Source of the DNA: Neorhizobium sp.
GTDB lineage: Bacteria; Pseudomonadota; Alphaproteobacteria; Rhizobiales; Rhizobiaceae
Length of the DNA: 64,000 nucleotides
Assembly (NCBI GenBank): GCA_028283725.1
Contig: JAPWKC010000004.1
Span: 744,001 to 808,000 of the forward strand
Direction of reading: 5' to 3'
The notes under the pieces are model-generated. The model had not been told where the DNA came from, searched no databases, and worked only from the letters and a program-made list of their open reading frames with translations. Each line of letters opens with the position of its first letter. Position 1 is the first letter of the stretch. Below are positions 35,081-43,802 of the stretch, one piece after another. Made by a program: the position numbers and the translations under genes.

Positions 35081-36967
35081 ATGATCCAGATTTCCGACCT
35101 TTCCGCCCGTATCGCAGGCCGCCTGCTTCTCGACAATGCCAGCGTGACGCTTCCGGCGGGCACCAAGGCCGGCCTTGTCGGCCGCAACGGCGCCGGCAAA
35201 TCGACGCTGTTCAAGATCATTACCGGCGATATGGCTGCCGAAAGCGGCGTGGTGATCATCCCGAAACAGGCGCGCATCGGCCAGGTGGCGCAGGAAGCGC
35301 CGGGCACGGAAGACAGTCTCATCACCATCGTCATGGCCGCCGACAAGGAGCGCACGGCGCTTCTGGCCGAAGCCGAGACGGCGACCGATCCCAACCGCAT
35401 TGCCGACATCCAGATGCGGCTCGTCGATATCGACGCGCATTCGGCCGAGGCGCGGGCCGGCAGCATTCTTGCCGGTCTCGGTTTCGACGAGGCCGCACAG
35501 CTTCGTCCCGCCTCGTCCTTTTCGGGCGGTTGGCGGATGCGCGTGGCGCTTGCCGCCGTGCTCTTTGCCGAGCCGGATCTGCTCCTTCTCGACGAGCCGA
35601 CCAACTATCTCGACCTCGAAGGCACAATGTGGCTTGAAGACTATGTGCGGCGCTATCCGCATACCGTCATCGTCATTTCCCACGATCGCGACATGCTGAA
35701 CAATGCGGTCAACTCGATCGTCCATCTCGACCAGAAGAAGCTGACCTTCTATCGCGGCGGCTATGACCAGTTCGAGCGCCAGAAGGCCGAGAACGACGAA
35801 TTGCAGATGAAGGCGAAGGCGAAGAACGACGCCGCGCGCAAACACCTGCAAAGCTTCATCGACCGGTTTCGCGCCAAGGCGACCAAGGCCCGCCAGGCGC
35901 AGAGCCGCATCAAGGCGCTCGAGCGGATGGGAACCGTGGCGGCCGTGGTGGAAGATCATGTGCAGCCGATCACCTTCCCGGCGCCTGAAAAACAGCCGGC
36001 TTCGCCGATCGTTTCGATCTCCAAGGGTGGTGTCGGCTATACGCCCGGCCAGCCGATCCTGAAAAACATCACGCTTCGCATCGACAATGACGACCGGATC
36101 GCGCTTCTCGGATCGAACGGCAACGGCAAGTCGACTTTCGCCAAGCTGATCTCCGGCCGTCTGACGGTCGATGGCGGCGAGATCAAGCTTGCGCCGTCGC
36201 TGTCGATCGGCTTCTTCGCCCAGCACCAGCTGGACGATCTCATCCCCAACGAGACGCCGGTCGATCATGTGCGCCGGCTGATGCCGACGGCGGGCGAAGC
36301 GCAGGTGCGCGCCCGCGTCGCGCAGATGGGGCTTGCGACGGAAAAGATGGCGACCGCCGCCAAGGATCTGTCCGGCGGCGAGAAGGCGCGCCTCCTGATG
36401 GGGCTTGCGGCATTCCATGCGCCCAATCTGCTGATCCTCGACGAGCCGACCAACCATCTCGACATCGACAGCCGCCGGGCGCTGATCGAGGCGCTCAACG
36501 ACTATGACGGCGCCGTCATCCTGATCAGCCACGACCGCCATCTGATCGAAGCGACCGTCGACCGGCTGTGGCTGGTGAACGACGGCACGGTAAAGCCGTT
36601 CGACGGCGATCTCGAAGAATATCGCGACCTGATCGTGGCGGCCAACCGCAAGAAGGACGACAAGCCCGTCGCCCCCGGCGAGGACAGCGTGTCCAAGGCC
36701 GAACAGCGCAAGGCGAATGCGGAAAAGCGTGCATCCTTTGCGCCGCTGAAGAAAAAGATCAACGAAATCGAATCCTTGACGGCCAAGCTTGAGAAGCTGA
36801 TTCAAGGACTTGATAAAGAACTTGCAGACCCGGCCCTCTATGAAAAGGCGCCTGCCAAGGCCGCCCAGAAGGCCAAGGAGCGCGGCGAGGCCGCGGCAAA
36901 GCTCTCGACCGCCGAAGAAGAATGGCTGATGCTTTCGGCCGAATACGAAGAGGCGATGGCTGGGTAA
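35081..36967 (+). CDS. ABC-F family ATPase
   Basis: A 628-residue soluble protein with two ABC ATPase domains and no membrane part. Domain 1 has Walker A GRNGAGKST and signature SFSGGWRMRVALA, with LLLDEPTNYLDLE. Domain 2 has Walker A GSNGNGKST and signature LSGGEKARLLMG, with LILDEPTNHLDID. The charged linker in between (KAKNDAARKHLQSFIDRFR) is the ABC-F P-site tRNA-interaction motif region. A C-terminal coiled coil follows (KKKINEIESLTAKLEKLIQG). ABC-F proteins act on the ribosome; the layout resembles YheS/Uup-type factors rather than antibiotic resistance proteins. The exact subgroup is uncertain, hence no symbol. The ATG at 35081 is used; an earlier frame overlaps the GGDEF gene. Confidence 0.88.
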   Translation: MIQISDLSARIAGRLLLDNASVTLPAGTKAGLVGRNGAGKSTLFKIITGDMAAESGVVIIPKQARIGQVAQEAPGTEDSLITIVMAADKERTALLAEAETATDPNRIADIQMRLVDIDAHSAEARAGSILAGLGFDEAAQLRPASSFSGGWRMRVALAAVLFAEPDLLLLDEPTNYLDLEGTMWLEDYVRRYPHTVIVISHDRDMLNNAVNSIVHLDQKKLTFYRGGYDQFERQKAENDELQMKAKAKNDAARKHLQSFIDRFRAKATKARQAQSRIKALERMGTVAAVVEDHVQPITFPAPEKQPASPIVSISKGGVGYTPGQPILKNITLRIDNDDRIALLGSNGNGKSTFAKLISGRLTVDGGEIKLAPSLSIGFFAQHQLDDLIPNETPVDHVRRLMPTAGEAQVRARVAQMGLATEKMATAAKDLSGGEKARLLMGLAAFHAPNLLILDEPTNHLDIDSRRALIEALNDYDGAVILISHDRHLIEATVDRLWLVNDGTVKPFDGDLEEYRDLIVAANRKKDDKPVAPGEDSVSKAEQRKANAEKRASFAPLKKKINEIESLTAKLEKLIQGLDKELADPALYEKAPAKAAQKAKERGEAAAKLSTAEEEWLMLSAEYEEAMAG

Positions 36968-37125
36968 GGGAGGCCTTGCCCATTTCGCCCCGATGCCCCT
37001 CACCTGCCTCAGCGCTTTGCCGGCAGCGCCACAAAACTTTTCGTCATACGGCCACGAACGGCGGCCATGCGGTTGCCTGTCACGCCCATCGTACATAGGT
37101 AGGTCTCCAACAGACGGAGGCTCAT

Positions 37126-39186
37126 ATGGATACGGATCTTTTCCTCGAGAACGACGGCGACACGAAGACGCTCGATTTCGTCGCGACGCGCAACCAGGCC
37201 TCGGAGCAGACGCTGAAGACGCCGGAATTCGAAGCCGACCGGGACAGGATCCAGGCGATGATCGAGCGCGAAGACCGGCTGATCATTCCGACCCGTCGCG
37301 GACAATGGCTGTTCGATTTCAAACGCAGCAAGGACAATCCGCTCGGCCTGTGGCTGCGGCTTCCCGCCGACCAGGCCCCGACCAGCGACGCCCTCTGGGA
37401 GCCGGTGCTCGACTTCGACGCGTTTTGCGAAAAAGAAGGCAAGCGCTGGATCTATTCCGGCGCGATCACCAGCCCCTATGAGCCGACGCGGGTGCTGCTG
37501 ATCCTTTCCGATGGCGGCTCCGATCTCGTCCGGCTGCTGGAATTCGATACGGAGAAGAAGGAATTCGTCGAGGGCGGCTTCGATACGCCTGCCGTGCGCG
37601 CCCATGCCAGCTGGCTTTCGCCCGACGAGATCGCCTATTTCGGCTCGATCGACGAGAATTCCGCAACACGCTCCGGCTGGCCGCGGGTCGGACGACGGCT
37701 GAAGCGCGGGCAGGCAATCGCGGATGCGGACATCTTCTTTTCTGCCGACAGCGACGATGTCTACGGCGCCGCCTACACGATCGATCCGCTCTACTGGGGT
37801 GGAGACGCCCAGGAGCGGCCGATCGAAATCTTCCTGCAGGGACACGAGATCGGCAAGGTCGGGATCAGCGTGCGCAATGGCGCCGGCGATATCGTCAAGC
37901 TCGATCTGCCGCGCGAGATCGACTATTCGTTCAACCACGATCATCTTCTGTGGCGCGCCAAGACCGATCAGCGATTTGCGACCGGCAGCCTGATCCTGCA
38001 GGATTTTTCGCCGTTTTCCGATGCACCGCTCGGAACGGCGCGCGTGCTTTTTGCACCTGAAGACGGGCAGTCCGTCTCGCAATTCTCGCTTCTGAAACGC
38101 TGGGCCGTGTTCGTCGTCAGCGACCGGATGGTACCGAAGCTCTATCTTGTCGATCTCACCTTTCCCAATGCGGAGCCGCAGGCGCTGAGCCTGCCCGACG
38201 GCCTGCAGACCATCCACTTTCGCCTGCTCGACGCCGACCTGACGCAGGGCGAGGAAATCCTGACCGTCACCGGCGAGGGTTTTCTCACACCGCCCAGCGC
38301 CTACACGCTCGACCTTCGCGACCACGGCCGCTTACCGCAGCTGGAACTGACCGGCACGGCGCCGCGCTATTTCGATGCCGAGGGCATGGTGTCGGAATTG
38401 TTCGAGGCGACGTCCGAAGACGGGACCGTGGTGCCTTATCACATCGTCCTGCCGAAACGCTGGACGAAGGGCGAACTGCCGGTGCTGATCTATGGCTATG
38501 GCGGGTTCGAAGTGTCGCTGTCGCCCTCCTACTCCGGCACGACGGGGCTCTTCGTCGAACAGGGCGGCGCCTATGTGCAGGCCTATATCCGCGGCGGCGG
38601 CGAGCTTGGCCCGCAATGGCACGAGGCAGCCCGGCGCGGCGGACGCCACAAGGCGTTCGAGGATTTCGTCGCTGTTGCGCGCGATCTCGTCAGGCGCGGC
38701 TATTCGAAACCGTCGCGCATCGCCTGTACCGGCGGCAGCAATGGCGGGCTTCTGACTTCGGTCATGCTCACCCGTTACCCGGATGATTTCGGCGCCATCT
38801 GGACACGGGTGCCGGTGACGGACATGGCGCGTTTCCACCGCTTTCCCGCCGGCCGCGCCTGGATGGACGAATACGGCAATCCCGACGCGCCTGAAGACCT
38901 TGCCTTCCTCACCGCCTATTCGCCGGTGCATCAGGTGCAGACGGCAAGCGCCGTCACCTACCCGCCCGCCTATATCGACAGTTCCACCAATGACGACCGG
39001 GTTCATCCCTCGCATGCGCGACGGCTTGCCAAGCGGCTCTCCGACATGGGCCATACGCCGCTCTTCCACGAGTTCGGATCGGGCGGCCATGGCGGGGCGG
39101 GAAATTCCGCCGAACAGGCTGCGCGCACGGCGATGGGCTACAGTTTCCTGCGCCTGACGATCATGCAGCAGGATCAGGCGATCTGA
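37126..39186 (+). CDS. Prolyl oligopeptidase family serine peptidase (S9)
   Basis: A 686-residue cytoplasmic peptidase of the S9A/B type. An N-terminal beta-propeller precedes an alpha/beta-hydrolase domain (about 400-686). The nucleophile Ser sits in GGSNGG near residue 540, the Asp in STNDDRVHPSHA near 620, and the His in GSGGHGGAGN near 653. There is no signal peptide. It resembles prolyl endopeptidase-like enzymes more than DPP-IV. It follows the ABC-F gene by about 160 bp with its own terminator downstream. Confidence 0.9.
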   Translation: MDTDLFLENDGDTKTLDFVATRNQASEQTLKTPEFEADRDRIQAMIEREDRLIIPTRRGQWLFDFKRSKDNPLGLWLRLPADQAPTSDALWEPVLDFDAFCEKEGKRWIYSGAITSPYEPTRVLLILSDGGSDLVRLLEFDTEKKEFVEGGFDTPAVRAHASWLSPDEIAYFGSIDENSATRSGWPRVGRRLKRGQAIADADIFFSADSDDVYGAAYTIDPLYWGGDAQERPIEIFLQGHEIGKVGISVRNGAGDIVKLDLPREIDYSFNHDHLLWRAKTDQRFATGSLILQDFSPFSDAPLGTARVLFAPEDGQSVSQFSLLKRWAVFVVSDRMVPKLYLVDLTFPNAEPQALSLPDGLQTIHFRLLDADLTQGEEILTVTGEGFLTPPSAYTLDLRDHGRLPQLELTGTAPRYFDAEGMVSELFEATSEDGTVVPYHIVLPKRWTKGELPVLIYGYGGFEVSLSPSYSGTTGLFVEQGGAYVQAYIRGGGELGPQWHEAARRGGRHKAFEDFVAVARDLVRRGYSKPSRIACTGGSNGGLLTSVMLTRYPDDFGAIWTRVPVTDMARFHRFPAGRAWMDEYGNPDAPEDLAFLTAYSPVHQVQTASAVTYPPAYIDSSTNDDRVHPSHARRLAKRLSDMGHTPLFHEFGSGGHGGAGNSAEQAARTAMGYSFLRLTIMQQDQAI

Positions 39187-39490
39187 TACGGACAGGTATT
39201 GCGGCAGGCTCAGGCGCGCCTGCACTGTGCTTTGTCCGATCCTATGCCGGTTCAGGCGAAGGATCGGACGGGCTTGCTGCAACGATTGCTTCGGTATCGT
39301 CACTATCAACGGAAAAGGGGCTGGCGGGACACTGCCAGCCCCTTTGCTTTTCGTGCGAAATCCAACCAGCAGTATTCTGAAATATCAGCCGATATGCATC
39401 AACTACCTGCAAGACTTGCAGTTTTTTCTTTTGGCCAGCGATTTTCATGGTTTCCAAACTTCAGAATCAACCTAAAGGTGGGTCACGTTT
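39187..39490 (+). other. Intergenic region before LuxR-type gene
   Basis: About 300 bp without a gene. It contains the S9 peptidase terminator (39314-39345) and an AT-richer stretch around 39360-39490 that leads into the LuxR-type gene and presumably holds its promoter. I could not assign clear -35/-10 boxes. Confidence 0.4.
39314..39345 (+). terminator. Terminator after S9 peptidase gene
   Basis: Twelve-bp stem AAAGGGGCTGGC/GCCAGCCCCTTT with an 8-base loop, followed by a T-rich GCTTTTCG. It lies about 130 bp after the stop codon. Confidence 0.75.
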
Positions 39491-40207
39491 GTGTCTCAAG
39501 ATTTCTCAATATTTCGCAAGTTGATGCCTAAGAATATTTCATTCAGTGCAATTACCCGGACGATGCTCGACAAATGGCTTCTGACGGAACCGGACAATCC
39601 GGCCCCGGCGGACGCCGTCTTCAGCACGATATTGCCGCAGATGAGCGTCAAGATGCGGCTGACATTGTTCACCATTTACGGCAGCGACCCGAAGAACTGG
39701 CATATGAAGGCGCTGCGCCATTCCGGCTTCGTGTCGCGCATTCTCAACATCAACAGTATCTTTGCCGACAATTATCTCAGGGACTTCAAGGACCAGCGCT
39801 ATCTGGAGGACGCCGTCATTCCGCGGCTTGTCCAGGTCGTCCAGTCACAGCAGCCATCGATGGAACTGGTCAAGACGCGGCTCTTCGGCGTCAATGTCGG
39901 CTATGATCGCGTTCTCATTCCGCAGAAGAACAGCAATGGGCCGGAGTGGATCCTTTCGGCGAGCTACGGCCAGTTCCTGCTCAGCGAACCGCAATTCTCC
40001 GAGCGTCTCGACGTGACCGACGAAGGTATCGTGCAACTCTTGATCGAAGGGTCGACCGCCAAGGAGATCGCGGCGGAACTGAATGTCTCCCACCGCACGG
40101 TCGAGCATCGCATCGACCGCCTGAAAGAACGCTATGGTGCCCGCAACACGGTGCATCTCGTCGCCATGCTGGTGACGGCGCAGGCCGAAAAAATGGCCAA
40201 CCGCTGA
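39491..40207 (+). CDS. LuxR-type helix-turn-helix transcriptional regulator
   Basis: A 238-residue protein. The C-terminal 65 residues are a LuxR/GerE helix-turn-helix, with TDEGIVQLLIEGSTAKEIAAELNVSHRTVEHRIDR reduced to the typical core STAKEIAAELNVSHRTVEHR. The N-terminal part shows no membrane segment and may be a PAS-like sensor, but I cannot assign it. The GTG at 39491 lies behind AAGGTGG; an ATG at 39524 is a second option. It converges on the orphan flagellin gene, with a shared terminator between. No autoinducer synthase is nearby, so quorum sensing is not implied. Confidence 0.82.
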   Translation: MSQDFSIFRKLMPKNISFSAITRTMLDKWLLTEPDNPAPADAVFSTILPQMSVKMRLTLFTIYGSDPKNWHMKALRHSGFVSRILNINSIFADNYLRDFKDQRYLEDAVIPRLVQVVQSQQPSMELVKTRLFGVNVGYDRVLIPQKNSNGPEWILSASYGQFLLSEPQFSERLDVTDEGIVQLLIEGSTAKEIAAELNVSHRTVEHRIDRLKERYGARNTVHLVAMLVTAQAEKMANR

Positions 40208-40251
40208 CCGGTCTTCCCGGCGCTCCCGCGCCGATCCGACGGTCCTTACGA

Positions 40252-40280
40252 AGAAACCGGCCACGCCGCGGCCGGTTTCT
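40252..40280. terminator. Bidirectional terminator between LuxR-type and flagellin genes
   Basis: Eleven-bp stem AGAAACCGGCC/GGCCGGTTTCT with a 7-base loop. It sits between convergent genes and has T runs within the stem ends on both strands. Confidence 0.75.
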
Positions 40281-40288
40281 GTACTGCG

Positions 40289-42016
40289 TCAGTTGAACAG
40301 CGAGAGCAGGCCCTGCGGTGCCGAATTGGCGATCTGCAGGCTCTGGACGGCCAGTTGCTGCTGGGTCTGCAGGGCGCTCAGCCGTGCCGAACTCTCCTCC
40401 ATATCCGCATCGACCAGAGTGCTGACGCCCTGATCCATCGACGTCATCAGCGACTTGGCGAAATTCGACTGCATGTCCATGCGGTTCTGAACGGTGCCGA
40501 GCGTCGCTGCAGCATCGGTCACGCGATCGGACACGACCTGGATATAGTTCAGGTAGCTGTCGATCTTGCCGGGATTGGAAACGATATCGACCGACATGAA
40601 ATCGAGTGTCGGCACCGGCTCGATGTTGACGCCGACATTGTAGAAGCCAATACCGCTTTTTTCGCCCGACTTGCGATGCACTGTCGGATCAGTGGTGATT
40701 TCGACCGCATCGTCGCCATTCGCGGCGATCGTGATATCCGAACGATCGAGCAAGGTAGTGAGCAGCGTCGCCATCTCGTCGGACGTCGAAACCGTGCCAT
40801 TGTCGACGTTGAGGATCCGATTGACGTCCTCGCGGGTGAAGGAAAGATGCGTCGCCTCGTGATCGACGGTGAAGTCCATGCTGGCTACGACATCGTCCAT
40901 CACCGTGAAGTGCTTGTAGTCGAGGGTCAGGGATGACTGCCGGCTGCCGTAGGACACGGCCCGGTCGGCCATCGCGTCGTTGATCGTCAGGTCGGTTGCC
41001 GTCACGCCGGAAATCTCCATCGACGAGCCGTCGAGGGACGCAATCCCGGTATGAGTGATATAAACTGCACTGGATGACGAATAGGTCGCCACCGCACCGG
41101 AACCCTGCAAGGCATAATTGAGGACCGAGGCATATTGGGCGGCGCTGGAGATGACGCCATCATCTCGACCGAGGACCGTATCGACCATGTTCTTGTCGAT
41201 CACAATAGAGGTGGTCTGCCCGTCACTATAGGGCGCCGATATGGGATCAGCCGGATTGTCGGCATCAATGGTAATGTCGAAGGCAAGCTCGCTGTCATCC
41301 GTGAAGGTCAGCGGTTCATCGTCGGGAAACTGGAAGGCGAACTGGAAGGCGGCGGGGCCCGTGCCGGTGTTGCTGCCGGCCGTATAGGTGCTGCGCGCGC
41401 CGTCAAGCCGGTCGAAACGAAGGCCACCCATCGTATCGAGATCACGCGGGTCGGCCTGTAGAAGGCCGCCGCCCGTGGTGTTGAAAAGCGAAAGCCCGAG
41501 AAGGTCGACATTGAGCGAGTGGACAGCCACCCCGCCAGACTGATCACGGGTGAAGGACGAGACGACCGAAGCCTCGTTCTGGCGGCCGTCATATATGTCG
41601 TCGACATCGGTACTCAGCCAGTTTTCGCCGTTGAAGCTGGCACTTGTGGCAATCGCCCGCGCCTGCTGCTTCAACTGGTCCAGCTCCTGCTGCACCTTGG
41701 CCTTGTCGACGCTGCTTTCCTTGGCCGTCACCAGCTTCGACTTGAATTCACCCAGAATATCGAGCGTCGATTCGAGGCCGGCATAGGCGGTTGCGACCTT
41801 GGAGGCGCCGACATTCATCGCGTCATCGGCGGCAGAAATCGCCTTGCTGTCGGATTTCATCGTGGTCGAGATTGACCAGTAGGCAACATTGTCAGACGCC
41901 TTGGAGACTTTCAGACCGGAACTGACCTGGCTTTGCGTATCGGACAGGTTGGAATTGACGGCACGGAGAGTTTGCAGCGCCGCCGAGGCGGCGCTGTTGT
42001 GCAAAATACTGGTCAT
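40289..42016 (-). CDS. Flagellin, unusually long and solitary
   Basis: A 575-residue flagellin. The conserved D0/D1 N-terminus is clear (MTSILHNSAASAALQTLRAV; QSQVSSGLKVSKASDNVAYW), and so is the D1/D0 C-terminus (MQSNFAKSLMTSMDQGVSTL; ESSARLSALQTQQQLAVQSL). Between them lies a variable region of about 320 residues. Rhizobial flagellins I recall are roughly 300-430 residues, so the surface domain is enlarged. No other flagellar gene is in the window. Start at 42016 as in relatives; an extension to 42052 is unlikely. It would be exported by the flagellar type III system and polymerise into the filament. May be a minor or alternative flagellin. Confidence 0.9.
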   Translation of the reverse strand: MTSILHNSAASAALQTLRAVNSNLSDTQSQVSSGLKVSKASDNVAYWSISTTMKSDSKAISAADDAMNVGASKVATAYAGLESTLDILGEFKSKLVTAKESSVDKAKVQQELDQLKQQARAIATSASFNGENWLSTDVDDIYDGRQNEASVVSSFTRDQSGGVAVHSLNVDLLGLSLFNTTGGGLLQADPRDLDTMGGLRFDRLDGARSTYTAGSNTGTGPAAFQFAFQFPDDEPLTFTDDSELAFDITIDADNPADPISAPYSDGQTTSIVIDKNMVDTVLGRDDGVISSAAQYASVLNYALQGSGAVATYSSSSAVYITHTGIASLDGSSMEISGVTATDLTINDAMADRAVSYGSRQSSLTLDYKHFTVMDDVVASMDFTVDHEATHLSFTREDVNRILNVDNGTVSTSDEMATLLTTLLDRSDITIAANGDDAVEITTDPTVHRKSGEKSGIGFYNVGVNIEPVPTLDFMSVDIVSNPGKIDSYLNYIQVVSDRVTDAAATLGTVQNRMDMQSNFAKSLMTSMDQGVSTLVDADMEESSARLSALQTQQQLAVQSLQIANSAPQGLLSLFN

Positions 42017-42346
42017 GGCAATACCCGAAAAAATGAAGGGCGGTATCGTCATGATGCCGAAAAGAACATGATGTTCGGGGGCACTATGGTGGATGAAATA
42101 TTAACGCCGCAGGTCAGGTTGCAAGGTAGAAATACCACACGTAAAACATTCATCGGACCTAATCTTCAAACAAGACTTTCCTATCGATCAACATATTCTT
42201 TTCTATATAGAAAAACCGGGCTCAGTGCTGCGCCGGCGTCTCCGGCGCTCTCGCGGCAGGGCCGATCATAACGCTCCGTTAACCATAATCGGCGAAAAGT
42301 GACTCGGTCTCAATACATCGGTCACTTTTCAATCGAGCGCCCCAAT
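42017..42346. other. Divergent promoter region, flagellin/deacetylase
   Basis: About 330 bp without a gene between the flagellin start (minus) and the deacetylase start (plus). The part 42100-42210 is AT-rich with runs such as TTCTTTTCTATATAG. A 10-bp inverted repeat at 42294-42330 lies just before the deacetylase. Promoter boxes cannot be assigned firmly. Confidence 0.45.
42294..42330 (+). promoter_or_regulatory. Inverted repeat upstream of deacetylase gene
   Basis: Perfect 10-bp arms GAAAAGTGAC and GTCACTTTTC with a 17-bp spacer. It ends 16 bp before the ATG of the deacetylase lipoprotein gene. It could be an operator or a leader hairpin. Confidence 0.55.
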
Positions 42347-43219
42347 ATGCCATTCCGCGTCCTCTGCGCCGCCGCCACCGTCGCCCTCCTGCTCTCCTCC
42401 TGCGCCGGCAAGCACCAGACCGAGGGCGGCACGCTTGCCCTCTCGTTTGCGCCCACCACAGCCACTTCACCGGCCAAGAAGGCCGATGCCGATTCGCCGA
42501 TCGCACTGAAGCCGGCCGCCTGGGGCCGCCTCAGCGACCCGAAGGGGCTTGCAGGCCGGACGATCGAGGTCTCGTCTCTGTCGGATGTGAAGCTGCGCGA
42601 CAAGGAAGTGGTCCTGACTTTCGACGACGGCCCGATGCCGAAAAAGACCGAGAAGATCCTCGCCACGCTCGACGAATTCGGCGTGAAGGCTTCGTTCATG
42701 ATGGTCGGCGAAATGGCCAAGGCGCATCCGGAGATCGCCCGCGAAGTGGTGGCCGACGGCCACACGATCGGTAGCCATACCTACCGCCATCCGGATCTTG
42801 CGCATATGTCCTACGACGATGCGGTCGCGGAGATCGAAAAGGGCCGCAAGGCGGTCGAAGCGGCAACCGATGTCGAGGCGGATTTCTTCCGCTTCCCCTA
42901 TCTGGCCGATAGCAAGAAGCTCAGACAATGGGTCGGCAGCCACCGGATGGTGGTGATGGATGTACAGGTCGATTCGAAGGACTATTTCAACGTCTCGCCT
43001 GCGGCCGTCGCGACACGCACGATGGATGCGCTGCGCGCCCATCACAAGGGCATCATCCTGATGCACGACATCCATCCGCGCACCGCGGCCATGCTGCCGG
43101 CGCTGCTGACGCAGCTGAAGGCAGAGGGCTACAAGGTGGTGCAGCTGAAATACGGCAAGCCGGCGTCGGACATGGTCGCGTCTTCCGCCGTCACCAAGCC
43201 GCTGTTTGCGACAAACTGA
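42347..43219 (+). CDS. Polysaccharide deacetylase lipoprotein (NodB homology domain)
   Basis: A 290-residue exported enzyme. The signal peptide ends in a good lipobox (LLLSSCAGK), so it is probably an outer- or inner-membrane lipoprotein. The NodB/CE4 domain shows motif 1 TFDDGP near residue 90, motif 2 SHTYRHPDL near 139, and a C-terminal MHDIHP near 243. These carry the metal-binding Asp and His residues of N- or O-deacetylases acting on chitin-like or peptidoglycan sugars. The ATG at 42347 is used; the GTG at 42299 would run through the inverted repeat. Substrate unknown. Confidence 0.88.
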   Translation: MPFRVLCAAATVALLLSSCAGKHQTEGGTLALSFAPTTATSPAKKADADSPIALKPAAWGRLSDPKGLAGRTIEVSSLSDVKLRDKEVVLTFDDGPMPKKTEKILATLDEFGVKASFMMVGEMAKAHPEIAREVVADGHTIGSHTYRHPDLAHMSYDDAVAEIEKGRKAVEAATDVEADFFRFPYLADSKKLRQWVGSHRMVVMDVQVDSKDYFNVSPAAVATRTMDALRAHHKGIILMHDIHPRTAAMLPALLTQLKAEGYKVVQLKYGKPASDMVASSAVTKPLFATN

Positions 43220-43227
43220 CGGGATAG

Positions 43228-43270
43228 CGCAATTCCCGCTAACGTGGGAACCGGTTTTGCGGGAATTGCG
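43228..43270. repeat. Palindromic intergenic repeat, copy 2
   Basis: Perfect 12-bp arms CGCAATTCCCGC and GCGGGAATTGCG with a 19-base spacer that includes GGAACCGGTTTT. It starts nine bases after the deacetylase stop and may terminate transcription. Similar to the element at 16536-16584 in arms (CAATTCC/GGAATTG) and spacer. Confidence 0.65.
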
Positions 43271-43349
43271 GAGAAACAAAGAGACGACGCAGTTTCGCGT
43301 TTCGAAGAAAGGCGGAAATACTTTAGAGCCGCAGGCGCGACAGGGCCGG

Positions 43350-43802
43350 TCAGGCCTTGCGCGTCCAGCGGCCTTCCGGCGTCTGTTGCCAGTAGGTGAG
43401 CGTGTGGCCGCCCTCTTTCAGGCGCTTCCACTCGGTGCGCGCGCCTTCGAGCTGGATCTGGTCATAGCCGTCGAACATGAAGACGACGCGTTCGTAGTCG
43501 GCAAGGTCCGGTGGCTCTGCGCCATCGACCATGAAGCGCACCGTCGCGGCATTCGACCGTTCATCGGCAGACGCGGTGATCAGCACCGGCTGTTCCTGCG
43601 GCAGCGGCGACGCATCCGTGCCATGCGGCAGGAAACTGTCTTCCCGATAGGTCCACAGATGCGCGTCGAGAAGATCCCGGCGCGCTTCCGCAGAGGTCTG
43701 CAGCACCACTTTCCAACCGCGCTCGACGCTTTTTTCGAGGAGCGCCGGCAGCGCATCCTCAAGCTTCGATTCGGTCAGGTGGTAGAACAGGATTTCGGTC
43801 AT
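43350..43802 (-). CDS. holC: DNA polymerase III chi subunit
   Basis: A 150-residue chi subunit, the clamp-loader component that contacts single-strand binding protein. It starts [20 protein letters not shown] and ends with the family block ERVVFMFDGYDQIQLEGART and WKRLKEGGHTLTYWQQ. Length matches. Its start overlaps the pepA stop by one base (TGATG), a pairing of pepA and holC that is also seen in E. coli and many other bacteria. Confidence 0.92.
   Translation of the reverse strand: MTEILFYHLTESKLEDALPALLEKSVERGWKVVLQTSAEARRDLLDAHLWTYREDSFLPHGTDASPLPQEQPVLITASADERSNAATVRFMVDGAEPPDLADYERVVFMFDGYDQIQLEGARTEWKRLKEGGHTLTYWQQTPEGRWTRKA

Noticed and set aside
39491..40207. Quorum-sensing LuxR receptor
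   Set aside because: No recognisable autoinducer-binding domain and no luxI-type synthase nearby; only the DNA-binding domain is of LuxR type.
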